Of a stretch of 64,000 nucleotides of DNA, positions 9,066-21,447 are shown piece by piece. Numbering within the stretch: position 1 is the stretch's first letter; each line of letters starts with the position of its first letter. The notes below the pieces were generated by a model. The model was given only the letters and a program-made list of their open reading frames with translations. It ran no database searches and had not been told where the DNA came from. Made by a program: the position numbers and the translations under genes. This DNA comes from Perca fluviatilis (lineage: Eukaryota; Chordata; Actinopteri; Perciformes; Percidae): the NCBI RefSeq assembly GCF_010015445.1, contig NC_053114.1:24914079-24978078 (forward strand), read 5' to 3'.

Positions 9066-10951
9066 GAGGGGCCATGTCGCCCAGGTAGCATCATTCTGGA
9101 TGATGCTGCACTGCAGCAATCAAAAATGGTGAAATGATCGGCCACCTTCCACGTGGATAGCAGGAAATAAGAAGATTCTTCCTCTGGAAGTTGGAAGTAT
9201 TCTGACATTGAGATCCTCTGCATGAAATTACCCAGTTCTTTCATTAGACACAGAATAAACTCAACACTTCCCATTTAATCTGCAGGACTTTAAACTCAGC
9301 ATCTTGACATTCATGAAAAGAAGCGGAGGAGAGAGGCTTTAGAGACCTCCCTGAAGGGCAAGCATGAAGAGAGGCAACCAGAGATGGTAATGTAGCTGTG
9401 AAAGGAGGGGTGCAGAGGTACTTGAGGCAGTTGAGAACTCATTTCAGACCCAATCCTAACCCTCTATGTCACTCAGTCATCTCTCCTTACTACTCAATAC
9501 TAAGGACCTGTGTGTCTCTCTGTCTGACACTCTATGTAACTCTTCATTATCCTCCAGCCAAATTCAACATAGCCCTCTCCCTCTCTCTACAGTGGTGCAG
9601 CGGTGAGGGCCCTCTTTGTCAGCCCAGAGTCAAACAAGCTGCCCCCACCATGTGCTTTTCAACATGGCTGGAATGTTTTCCTGTTAGTTTAAGTCTCATC
9701 TCAACTAATTAATATTTCTGCTTATAGCTGCTGTAGTTCCCGTGGGAGGCCCCTTAATTAATCATTTATAAATCTACACAGCCTCCCAGTTTATTAGTCT
9801 CTGCCTTTGGCGTTGGCTGACTGCATTGGGAAACCGCAAATGATTAGTTACAGGAATGAAAGCTTTTTTTCCCCCCTCTCTCCCTCCCTTGTTTGCGGCT
9901 GATTAGGGCCTCACACAGAGGTATTTCCACAGCCCTGCTCTGCACTTTAATTCATTCGGAGCACCTGACACATTATTCACTCTCCACCCTCTCTGATCCT
10001 CTGCCTATTGTTTGAACCAATGTTTTTCCTCAGCTGCGTTGAGGCATGGCGATCAGTTAAGGCTCACTCTCAGCCCGATCAAAACAAAAGCCACAGCACC
10101 AAACATGGAAGAGGGGAATTATAATGCTGAATGAGATCACTCGACCACAGGCTGAGCCTGGGCTGGGCCGCCATGGAGACAGGGTGATTTCTGGTCATCC
10201 TTTTGGGATCAGGTTGAGGGCAGGGCTGGTGACGGAAGCAAAATGCATTCACAATTAATTCCTTAGAGCTGAGGAGCTTCAAGCCATGTCGCAGCAGTAA
10301 AGCTGTCAGGCTTTTATTGGAAAATAGGCAATATTTCCATCAGTTCAACTGAAAAATAAATTAATTGAATCAACTGAAAGCAGCGTGGGAGGTTTTCATA
10401 ATGTCTTTGCACTCTCAAGGAAGAACGCCTCATGCAACAGGGTTCCTTCATCCAATTAGACCTCCGCTGGCTGGCTCACACCAGCCTCGCTCTGCTCAAC
10501 ATTCCACCTTATCGCTGCCTTTTTATCCCTTTTATCATCAAAGTGACTGCACTTACTTTGGCATATAGGTAAAGCTAGCAAAGCCCTCCTAAAGAGATGG
10601 ACTAATTACATTATGAGAGTCATACTGTGCAGATCTGTATAGCCCTGCTTCACATCCACCAGTGGTGGTTGATCGTAATGTTGAAATGATGGGAAAGTGG
10701 ATGTTCAGTAACAAAACATATTGCAAAGGAAACATGGCATTCAATGTATTTATATTAATATAATAATGACAAAAGCAGGCCCTCTAGCTGTAAAAATGAC
10801 TCGATTAGCAGTTTTTCTAGAAGGCCTCAGGTCTCTGTCCAAATACGGCATATCTAGTTTGCACCTAACTGAGTTATTTGTTAATCAGCACAGTTGCACA
10901 CTTTTCTCACAGATAACACAGGCAGAAAAACATAATCATACGAGAGTGTGG
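9066..10951. other. Unique noncoding DNA with a CNE-like stretch
   Basis: No gene supported. The part at about 9700-10030 is complex sequence with TTAATTAAT (9754-9762), ATGATTAGTTA and few CpGs. It resembles a conserved noncoding element, but conservation cannot be tested here. Confidence 0.35.

Positions 10952-10985
<34 letters not shown>
10952..10985. repeat. (GA)n microsatellite
   Basis: About 30 bp of GA repeats, slightly interrupted near the end. Confidence 0.95.
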
Positions 10986-10986
<1 letters not shown>

Positions 10987-11685
10987 GCTTCACAGGCAAG
11001 GTAATTACATTCACATTTGTATACATAGTCATAGCAAATGTGTGGCAGTTTTGTCTGCATGAGGACCAATTACTTTTTTTGAAATGTGTTGCAATTTCCT
11101 TTTTTTCCCCAATAGCGATGGGTCTATTACCAATGCCTAGGAGACTAACTAGATCAAAGGAAAGAATTGTCTTGAGGATTGAATGTAGACGTAAGATACA
11201 GTGCTGCTCTTGCTTCTCTTGATGGTGTCATCATTCCTAAATGAAATAATTTAATAAGAAAGCATCTGCAATTATAATAAACCTCTCATGAATCAATTTG
11301 AGTAAGACTAGAAAATGAACAGAAAATTATGAGATAAAAAATTACTAATACTATTGATGAACAGCCTATGAATGATGAAGTCAGAAATTAAACAATTTGG
11401 TGGAAAACATGTCACTTGTCTAAATTTTGATTCTTATGGTCAGAATCTCTGCAACATTGCATTATTTAAGGTGCTCAGAACTAATGTACACAATCTTTCT
11501 ATGACAGATTGCATAACCTGAACCTGAACTAATCATCCATTTTGTAAACCACCTATCCTGTTCACAGGTGTAACAGTAGAGGGGACATGCGTTGAACACA
11601 CATACAGTAGACAGACAACCCCAATACAGAGTTTGCAATGCACCTAACAAACCTGCATGTGTTTGGACAGTGGATAACCCATAGA
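10986..11685. other. Unique noncoding DNA
   Basis: AT-rich. No feature recognised. Confidence 0.4.
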
Positions 11686-11860
11686 CAGTGAAAGAAATGG
11701 ACACAGCGACGCCTTAGACTTCAACGGAGACCAGTGAAGCGAATTAGAAGCGCTTTTCCGGTGATGGTTGAGCGTTACCTCAAACTGAGCTTGACAATGT
11801 AGATGTGACGTGAGCAACCTGTCTGAAAAGTTGTAAGTCTTCTGGTAGCTGTGCCAAGAG
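11686..11860. repeat. Probable short interspersed repeat
   Basis: The block starting GTGAAAGAAATGGACACAGC is richer in CpG than its surroundings and reads like a recurring fish repeat. It has no second copy in this window and no visible termini, so the call is by recollection only. Confidence 0.25.
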
Positions 11861-13449
11861 AAATCTCAATCATTCCCAATCTTGCAGAGATGGAGAGCGT
11901 AGGTATATGTAAGGAGATAACAAAAAACAAGACTCATAAGAACCGCGCTGGGCTCTGTGGTGATTTTGATGTAGTGGCCACCGTCGCAGGTCAAGTGAAG
12001 TCGTAGGGTCCAAAAAGGCATTTTCCCATGACATAACATACAATGAATACGTTTTTCTGAGTGACTGGTGAGTTTGCAAACACAGAAATATGTTAAGGCC
12101 AGATGATAATAAGGAAAATTACTCAATTATTCTCACTTTTCTAGTCTTGAAAAACACTAAAAGTTAACATTGGTTATGAATTTAGCTTAGTCCTTTGTGG
12201 TTGTCTTCAAAGCTAAAATAACTTGGAAATATCATATTGTTTTCAGATGAAGTGTAAGACGGAGCCTTAGGGCAGGTCTTTTATTCTTGCATTCTTGTTT
12301 TGATTAGATTTTATTTTTCAAAATTGCACAACACAGCGCAGACTTTTGCACACAACTAGAATAACTAAAAGCAATATCCTTTGGAGTGCTGCTTTCTTTG
12401 TGTACTTATACCCACCTTCTCCATTATTTCTTCTTCTTATGTCTTCCATCTCTTCGTTGCTTTGTTGAATGCCTAAATTAAAACAGGTGAAACATTGAAA
12501 TATGTTTTATGAATGACGCTGCTTGTTGCCTTTGATTTGTTCGTGCAATAATGAAACTCTTATCACTCCTGGGAGCCATTTGGTTGTGAAATTGCTGCAC
12601 CACAAGCCTGACACATTAGAAGCCATGATGTGTTTTGGAGGAGATATTCAGTAGCATGTGCAAGTGTGTTGTTATTCTGTTTGAACATTGATAGGAATTA
12701 AACCTTGGTCCTGTTTTCATGAGGAAAGTTCATCATCGTCAGACTACAAGACTGAAAGGTAATTGCCATAATGGTTAACTGAAATAATCACAGCCAACAT
12801 CAACAGCGCAGTGAAACTGTTGATCCGTTTTTTAGGATGTATGAATAATATTAAGGGTAAGAGATATATAAACTAATTATTATCACCCCAGAATATATAA
12901 GAGTAATTAAAATGATTAAAATCAATGAAATAATTAAAAGTATATCAATAGTCCTAATTGTGGGATTATAGTGGCACCTGCTAATGCTTCACTTAATAAA
13001 TTGTTTTCTAAAAGAAATTGTTTACTAATATGTTTTTGATAAGAAGACCAGAACATGATATATAAATGAGCAATGGAGAACATAGCACCAAAGTAAGAGA
13101 GTTTATGTAGCCAAAGAGAGAAAAGAAAGCTTAGGCTATGATAACATCAGCAAACTGCTTATCACTGCACATTATTAGGGAATGGCAGGCATAGTTTTTT
13201 ATTAATAAAACAAAGTGTTGTTACTATAATGTGGACTCCTTTTTCACACCACCTGAAGGATCTAAGTCAATAAATATTCAGTAAATATTCGCTCTCTTTT
13301 TAGCCATGATTTGGTATCTGCCAACTCCAGTAAGGGATATCGGCACAAGCACTGAATGTGAAAGCAAGCGATGCAGCGGTTTAATCATAATGTCAGGGTT
13401 TCATTTGTCACGTTGTCTGGATAAATGTTGTGTTTTGCTATGTAAAACT
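11861..13449. other. Unique noncoding DNA, about 1.6 kb
   Basis: AT-rich with ATTA/TAAT words, especially at 12840-12960. No ORF, repeat termini or RNA gene seen. Confidence 0.4.
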
Positions 13450-13457
13450 GTGTATGC

Positions 13458-13766
13458 TAGTGATGGAAATGATAGCTCTTTTTAGTGAGCCAGATAATTT
13501 GGCTCAGCTTAGCAATAAGAGCTAGCTCTTTCGGTTCCCAAACTGCTCTTTGTTTAGTACCACTGGGGGCGCAACATACAGAAGCCTCAGCATGCTTGGC
13601 TCTTAATCTTATTACCAAATAGAGATGTTTCTTGATCGTATTTAACAAATATGTTATAGGATTATCCTTTATGTTCTGTCTTAATTTACAAAAAAAAGAA
13701 AGAAATTGTCCGGGAGCCGGCTCTCATTGGCTCATAGAGCCGTCTCGTTCACGACCGACATCACTA
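13458..13766. mobile_element. Small hAT-like MITE (309 bp)
   Basis: It begins TAGTGATG and ends CATCACTA, perfect 8-bp inverted termini. The flanks GTGTATGC (13450-13457) and ATGTACGC (13767-13774) match at 6 of 8 positions, fitting an aged hAT duplication. Subterminal GAGCC/GGCTC words occur at both sides. No coding sequence. Confidence 0.7.
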
Positions 13767-13774
13767 ATGTACGC

Positions 13775-15262
13775 CTTATGATGCCAGACAACTCTCAGAA
13801 AAATCTGACAAAGAGAAATTGAATCAAATCAAAACAAACCTGCTAGTCGCTAATTTTATTCATCTGTTGCTGGTGCTGGGAAGATAGCTAACAATGAGAG
13901 CTCTTTTGCTAAAAAAGAATAAAATAAAAAATAAAAAAGCTGCCTGCTACAACTGGAAGGGATGCTGATGAGAGTGCTGAGAGTGAACCTGAAAGATAAT
14001 AAAAAGTTCTGTAGAGCTGAGGGGAGCTAAAGTCGGGTTATCATATATGTGGGTTCATCACTATCAGAGACACCTTTGTCATTATAAATAGTAATTTCAT
14101 CCATTGTTAATATAAACATATTGATTAGAGCAGCTTTAACTTGGATTTATTCATGTGAAGGAATGTTGACTCCCTTTATCCTCAGAGTTGACTATAGTGG
14201 GCCTTAAAGTTCAATCCACTGTCCTAAAATGAACCTGCTTAAAAGTGGGTTAGCTGTGCAGCATCAGTTACCATGGTGATCCACCCTGGGTATAAGCGAG
14301 ATCTAAATACCTAAAGTGAGATAATTAATGCAGTAATCCCACTCTTTAAGACAGGCCTCTACTCAAAAACAAGTAGCTCATTTTAATAACTGCAATATGC
14401 ACTTTGCTGTGAAACAAAATAAGGTTGCAAGATGAGTTGTTAGAGTAGTTTCTTCTAATATCAGGCCAGCAGTATTGTGGGTCTCTGGTGTATGATTTGT
14501 CTCACTTTCAAACAGAATGTATTCTCAAGACAATCTGTGGAATTAATTGAGTTACTTTCTGCAGCAGATATTGTTTTAGAAGGTTGTCTGTAAACTATTG
14601 CAAAAGTAGTGAGGAGGATTGCTGGTAACTGGTGTGTGACTACATCTAAAACAAAGCTTAATGGAGTTGTATTAGTCACACATGCAGGCATTGGTATACA
14701 GTAGCAATAGGCTTCTGCAGATATTCTGAGAACAAGAAAGGAAAGCGAAAGCTGAGTGTTGGGCGAGTCATTCCTCGTGGCTGATGGTTACAGAGAAACA
14801 CTTTAAAGCTTGGGATTTGTGACATGATGTCCAGTGCAGTCTTCCTAATCTGCTCTAATAGAATCCTGATTTCTTTCACTTAGAGATGAGAGTCACTGTG
14901 ATTTAGTGCTCAGGCATCTTCTGGGGTTGTAGCCATCTCTGATAGAACAGAGATATGTCAGACCGGTCTATAGCAAAAATAGTTACTGGGTACTTTCTGA
15001 ACTCTCTGCAGTGTAATTTTGAATTATATGATTCAGATTTTTTTTTCATATTTACTTGACAACTTTAATTTTGAAGACATTTTAACAAATTATTTAAAAG
15101 ATGAGAGACTTAGGAAGACTGATGTAAGCAGACTTTCTATTAAACATTACAGTGATTTGAATAACATAAAACATATATACAGGTATACACGTATACACGT
15201 ATACAGGTAATAATTTCTACTATGACAATACTAGTGTACATTACACTTTTGTATGCATCAAA
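13775..15262. other. Unique noncoding DNA, about 1.5 kb
   Basis: No gene supported. A small tandem of GTATACAC units occurs at about 15182-15207. Confidence 0.4.
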
Positions 15263-16213
15263 GCTTAAACAATTAGTCAATTAACTAATAAATTCATCTG
15301 ATAAACTATTTTTTTAAAGCAAAAAATGCCAAATATTTGCTTGTTCCAGGTTCTCGAATGTGTGGATTTTATGCTTTTTTGGTCATACACAACATTAAAG
15401 GAACACGCCGACTTATTGGGAATTTAGCTTATTCACCATAACCCCCAGAGTAAGACAAGTCGATACATACCCTTCTCATCTCCATGCGTGCTGTAACGCT
15501 GTCTGACGGCTCCAGCATTAGCTTAGCCCAGCACAGATCCTGCAGGTAACTGGTTCCAACTAGCCTACTGCTCCGAATTGTGACAAAAGTGACAAAATAA
15601 CGCCAACATGTTCCTGTTTACATGTTGTGATTTGTAGAGTCACAGCGTGTACAAAAAATGACGTAACATGAGACACAGCCATCTTCTATCCGTAAACAAA
15701 CCGGGAACTATATTCTCAGACAAGCTTGCTGCGAGCATATCACTCCGCCCAAGTACTATATTCTTCCGCCTGAGAATATAGTTCCCGGTTTGTTTACGGT
15801 TAGAAGATGGCTAGATGGTTAGTTAGATCCATAGTTAGATGGATGTTAGCGTTATTTTGTCACTTATTCGGAGCAGTAGGATTACTGGAACCATTCACCT
15901 GCCTGTTCTGTGATGGGCTGATGCCACTGGAGCCGTCAGACAGCTTTACAGCACGCATGGAGATGAGAAGGGTATGTATCGACTTGTCTAACTCTGGGGG
16001 TTACGGTAAATAAGCTAAATTCCCAATAAGTCGGTGTGTTCCTTTCCGGAAATAACAAAACAATTTGAATATATTACCTTGGGCTCTGGGAAATTTGATG
16101 GGCATCTGTGACTTTTTGTTGACACTTTATGGGGTGAAAAACAAGGAATCGATTAATAGAAAAAATAAAAGGCAAAATAATAAATAATGAAAATAATCAT
16201 TAGTTTCAGCCCT
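15263..16213 (+). mobile_element. Old hAT-like repeat split by a family-B element
   Basis: The segments at 15263-15394 (AATTAGTCAATTAACTAATAA and so on) and 16048-16213 (CTTGGGCTCTGGGAAATTTG, then AATAATCATTAGTTTCAGCC and CT) are the two halves of a repeat that I recognise as a widespread fish hAT-type element ending AGTTGCAGCCCT-like. The 645-bp family-B element lies between them. Confidence 0.5.
15399..16043 (+). mobile_element. Foldback (near-palindromic) TTAA element, family B copy 1
   Basis: The whole 645 bp is close to a giant palindrome. The outer ends are AGGAACACGCCGACTTATTG and its complement. An innermost pair of perfect 29-bp arms (15690-15718 and 15771-15799, CCGTAAACAAACCGGGAACT onward) encloses a 52-nt loop. 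TTAA precedes the left end (15395-15398); the right flank is TTCC, so one duplication base pair is changed or the duplication is lost. No ORF of note. A second copy lies in opposite orientation at 51.27 kb. Confidence 0.75.
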
Positions 16214-17433
16214 CATATTCATTTAGTTGACCCATAAGATTGTTTTCTTTTCTTTTTTTGCTTTATTAAGTTTTACAACAAAATGCTAATGTGTCACAGC
16301 TAAATCTGAATTTCCAATCCCTTTTGGCATTCATGCTTTAACACAGCTTTTACTCTTTGATATCTTAGAGTCAACCCAAATAGTTGATGTCTGTTTTAAA
16401 TGCTGGATTGTGTATCACCCTGCACTGATGGAAAACTAAGTAATCTGCTGGGTTGATTAACATTGTAATCACACATGACTAAACAACCCCTTTTTTTCCT
16501 TTTTATTTTTTGTTTTTCCCGTTTATTGTCTATACTGCTTTCACTATCATACGGTAGGATGAGAGATGAATCAGTGTTTGAGATAGCTACTTAATTATAT
16601 ATTTAAGAGGATGGTGAGCCATTTTGCACTGAGGGCTTCTACATGTAAAGCAGGGTCCTTTCACAGGACCTTCAATGGTTTTGTGGTGTCATTGTGGACC
16701 ATTACAGTAAAATCAGACCATTTTGATAATGGCTTTCTATTAGTGACCTTGGACGAAAGAATCACAGACAATCTACATCTAAACTAATGTATTTTGTCCT
16801 CGCAAGGACAAAGAATTTGGTTTAGAAACTGGCACCTCCCCAAATAGAGGCATCCGTTCATCACACACACATATTCAGTATACACATACACACTGCAATG
16901 TCAGTGAACAGTGAGAGGGCAGCAAATCACCCTCTGACACCAGAGGAATAGAGAGAGCCTAGTAACCTTGTAAAAGACAATCTCTGGGGCCACAAATTAA
17001 ATGAAATGGCTAATAAAATTACTTGGCATACCGTCCACTTAATAAGAAACAGGCATGTCCCAACTTTAATGCTATTTACCCACCTGACTAAAGTATAACA
17101 GCGATTTGGCACCTATGTCCAGATTGAACTGGAAAATGACTTGCTAATCTGTTTAGGTATTTGGAGTAATTGGGTCTGGTGCCAGTGAGGGGGATTTCCT
17201 TGACTGTTGAAAGTCTCTGCTAGTAGTCCATTCCCAGCTCCTTGGTATAATTACTCTGACAGAGCTGTGGCCACAGGGCCTGTGAGCAGGGCTGCTTTTT
17301 AAACTGTAAATTATGAAGGATTAGCATTTATGAATTTTAAATCAGGAGTGTGGTAGGAGACACTAAAGCTGCTTAGTGATTGCAAACGGCAGCGTCTAAG
17401 CAGGCGGCTCTACACCCCTCACTCTCCAAGCTG

Positions 17434-17436
<3 letters not shown>
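16214..17436. other. Unique noncoding DNA, about 1.2 kb
   Basis: No feature recognised apart from short A/T runs. Confidence 0.4.
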
Positions 17437-17516
<80 letters not shown>

Positions 17517-17536
17517 TGTATGTGTGTGTGTGTGTG
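17437..17536. repeat. (TG)n microsatellite, 100 bp
   Basis: TG repeat with two TA interruptions near the right end. Confidence 0.97.
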
Positions 17537-17659
17537 GCTGTTTATTCAAATGGGGTTCAGCATAAACACAAAATGCAAAATGCTCAGACTGGACTCCCAC
17601 TATTCACTTAAAGTGAATAAGAAGGATCTGACATCTTAACATCAGCCCCATCTCTGCCT

Positions 17660-17798
<139 letters not shown>

Positions 17799-18090
17799 TT
17801 GAAGGAAAGTGTGGGTGTGTGTTTGCCAACTCATGCGGGGTGCATCTCCCCTGTCACTTTTTCTCAGGCTGGGGTTCTGCTCTTCACTAGCGTGTCACAC
17901 GATGCAGAATATCCAATGGGTGATTATGTTAATGTGGGACTTGATCCATGTTAAATTATGCATAATGGATTGATGTGGCACAAAGTCATCAATTAGACGG
18001 ATATCAGCACTAAAAAGTGTGACACAGCATAATATTCTTTTTTTCTGCTGTTTTTTTGGTTACAGAGAGGCAGTAAATGACAACTTCAGG

Positions 18091-18094
<4 letters not shown>

Positions 18095-18139
<45 letters not shown>
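18095..18139. repeat. (CA)n microsatellite, 45 bp
   Basis: CA repeat of opposite phase to the two TG tracts just upstream. Confidence 0.97.
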
Positions 18140-18143
<4 letters not shown>

Positions 18144-18793
18144 CACCTCTGACACAGAGTGTGTTTGGAGACCCAGTTTAGCTTTGTGTGCTTGTCACTT
18201 TGTGTTTGTGCATATGAGTGTCCATCTGTCTGTGTCAGAGTTGACCTTGCTTTGTTTCGGATTTACAGTCATCATGCTCTTCAGTCAAGGTGTGAGTTCA
18301 TGACTGGCATGTAGTGATATTCAGCAGTGGGATAGACACCACCAGAGGCCTCATATCACACCTCTAGGAGCTGTCTGCATCAGGGTCGCTAAGCCGTGAC
18401 CTCAAGCCTGCAGTGTTAACTGGTTTAGCCAGGTGGCAATAGCAGGGGGTGGAGGATTTGGTGGGTTGAGCATTAACAAAACCCATGAGCTGATGAACCC
18501 CAGAGTATAGGACGACACCTTCTCTTCTCTCTTCCAGGCTTTCACACACACTTCTCCAAAAAAAAAAGCCTAAAACATTCTTATCCTTTATAACATAACA
18601 CTGTGTGCACATGTTTCTCTGGTGTTTTACTTAACTGTTTGTGTCAACACAGTCCCCAGCCCCCAAAACAGCCCAGTAGAGCTCCCCTCCCTGATGGAAA
18701 TGACATTTTTCTGGACCTTTCAAATGGCCTTTGGCTTAATTAAGTGTTAATTTAGACCTCCTTACCTCTCCTAACAGCAGGAGTTCTTTTTAT
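18140..18793. other. Unique noncoding DNA with a CNE-like stretch
   Basis: The part at 18660-18780 contains CTTAATTAAG (18735-18744), a perfect palindromic homeodomain-type site, within complex low-CpG sequence. No ORF supported. Confidence 0.3.
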
Positions 18794-18801
18794 ATGATCA
18801 T

Positions 18802-19395
18802 CAGTGGTGAATAGTTTCAAAGTAAATTTACTCAAGTACTTTTTCTGCTACTTTATACTTCTACTCCACTACATTTATTGCTACAATACAAATATTGTAC
18901 TTTAACACCTACAGTTACTAGTAATTGTTCAGATTAAGATTTTACATTCAAAACATATCCTCAGTTTATAAAATATGATCCTTATAATTTTAGTCCTTGA
19001 TTTAGTCTGTAATGTCTGCTTTTCTTTTCTTTTTAAACTAGAATCCTCCAATGCTGTAAGTATATTCCAATCTGAGTTGATTTAAATTATGGACTAAAAT
19101 ACATACTGCAATGATTTTCAGTCGTTTACAATGGTTCTCTCCCTGTCTTGGGAAAATATATTTTATAGGACTCAATCATATATATATATATATATAATTT
19201 ACATAATAAAACACCATCATCGTCAAAGATGTAATTGTTCTAAATGATGAGTACTTTTGATACTTTAAATACATTTAGCTGATAATACTTTTGTACTTTT
19301 ACATGTAAGCTTTTGAATGCAGGAGTTTTATTTGAAATGTTTTAGTCTTACTACTTTTACCTAAGTAAAGGCTTTGCGTACTTCTTCCACCACTG
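18802..19395. mobile_element. hAT-like element (594 bp) with perfect 8-bp target duplication
   Basis: It starts CAGTGGTG and ends CACCACTG, preceded and followed by the identical octamer ATGATCAT (18794-18801, 19396-19403). Subterminal sequence (TTTACTCAAGTACTTTTTC versus its near complement on the right) is inverted too. An internal (AT)n tract lies at 19179-19196. There is no transposase. The CAG terminus and 8-bp duplication place it in hAT. I recognise it as an abundant fish family. Confidence 0.8.
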
Positions 19396-19403
19396 ATGAT
19401 CAT

Positions 19404-21426
19404 AAACTGTATATAATATAAAGGATTATAATTATCCCATATCATTAGTAAACCATAAATGACTATTGAACTTTTGTGAAAACATACTGTTGAATCCCTC
19501 ATTTAGAAGACAACGAGATGTTACCTGGTTGTGCTGACAATTAATTAGCAAACAGTACAATATATTAGCAAACTGTGAAATGTCTGACAGGTTTCACAGC
19601 GTCTACGCTGACAACCTGTTACTGACACCTTGGAAATCTCAGTTGCTACATTAAAACAGCCATTTCTTCCTTTACATCTATAGATATAATACAACATAGT
19701 TTTACTCATCACAGAACAGTAACTCTTATCATGTCATCCAGTCTGTTACAATACTCACTTTATTTTGTCTAAATAAAGTAGAAATATATTGTTTGGAATG
19801 AATGACTTTTAGATGTTCAGCGTAGACTTAAGTCACCTACGAAAGTTTTTTTTTGCGTTTTCTGGTTAGTACATACTCTATACCATCTTCATTGTTTTAT
19901 TTATTATATTTATAAGAATTTGTAGAGATCTGCTTTTGAAGCCTTTAGTGGACTGTATCATGAAATCATTGTGTTTCAATGTGAGTTGTACTGTATGCCT
20001 TGAATTAAAACAAATGTGAAAAATACAGAGCACCCTCCGACCACAGGAACACCTCACAAAGCATTTTATGAAATCTCTAGTCTTGGTTTTGCAGCTTTGC
20101 TCCACTCTGAGGCATAAGTGGACACATCTTATTGATTTTCTTTCAAGCTGTATTGCATTGATTGCTGCAAATATGGCAATCCAGCTGGTTGTGCGTCCAT
20201 TGGGACAAAGTGGGGAGGCAGACAGGGAGCTGAGGCCGGGTGTGCCACAGCAGGAGGCCAGGCTTCATTACACCAACTAAGAGCCCACTGGCCTGACACA
20301 ACCCCAATCCCCGACCCCCGCACTCTCCATCCTCTACTTACCCCCAAATTAAACTGAGAGCTTTTTAATTATTTATCAATACCATGCACTCATCGTGGAT
20401 CAATCAGTGTGAATGGTTTTTAAACATAATGAAGGAGTCTGCTCCAATGGACTTGTGAAAATTGATCGTGATCTTTGCCATCACGCCTTAAGTAAAGATG
20501 AGCTGTGGTGACAGTGGTGTTGGTAATTTGGGGTTTGGGCAAGGAAGAAGTGGAGCACCCCAGGAGTGCTCCTCTGCCTGAACAGAAGTGTGCTTCAGTA
20601 AAGCCAAACTGTATCTGTGCTGAGAGGCCATCTCTTCCTTCGCCATTAATCAGCTCTTAAACAGGACACCTCATCTTATCATCACACCACACCGTACTCA
20701 CTCAGAGGGCAGGCCTTTTCCTGGGGCCAGAAGCACCACACACCTCCTTAGAGAACACTTCTCAGAGCAAATTGCACAGGTCCTCACCACTCCCAAGGTT
20801 TAGTAAAGCTTGATTCATTGTGCTTCTAAGGCCTCCGAATGAACCTAAGCAACCTTAACTTTCCCTCTCTGCCTCCATATTTCTCTCTGGGTGCATCATG
20901 TCAAGCAGAGTGAGCAGCTATTCCATCTGGAATTATTAGCCAGAGACACACAATGCAATCTAATTTCATACCACCACATTCAATCACTATGAATTCAGTG
21001 TCGCAGGGGCAGTAAATAAGACATGGGGTGCAGGTATTTCAAAATGAATTAAAGCTTGGGCATGAATTTCTGTACCTGAAATTTTATGAAATTAGAATAA
21101 AATCACCGGTTGTTCACTTAGATTTCTGTCCATTCAAGGGCTGTGAGTAAACACTGTGATATTGAATTCAGAAGATTGTTTGTGAGGGAACAAGCCAACA
21201 TAAAGCAGGACAGGATAATGAGATTCTTATTTCATCCTTTTTTTTCTGGTGGGGGAGGAATTGGATTATAGGGGACTTATTTGTATGTGATATTGAGCCA
21301 AATAAATTCACACCTATTCAAATTGAAATCAGACCTAGGTGCATCAGATAATCCTTTTTAAGATAGTATGAACTGACAGTCCAAGCCCACACACTGGAAA
21401 GAAATAATCTTTCTCCAACAAAACAG
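19404..21426. other. Unique noncoding DNA, about 2 kb
   Basis: No gene supported. The stretch at 20350-20490 looks CNE-like (TTTAATTATTTATCAAT and complex flanks). Confidence 0.35.
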
Positions 21427-21447
21427 ATATATATATATATATATATA
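21427..21447. repeat. (AT)n microsatellite
   Basis: About 21 bp of AT repeats. Confidence 0.9.

Noticed and set aside
10721..11062. 113-codon frame spanning the GA repeat
   Set aside because: It contains the EREREREG translation of (GA)n and shows no conserved-looking segment.
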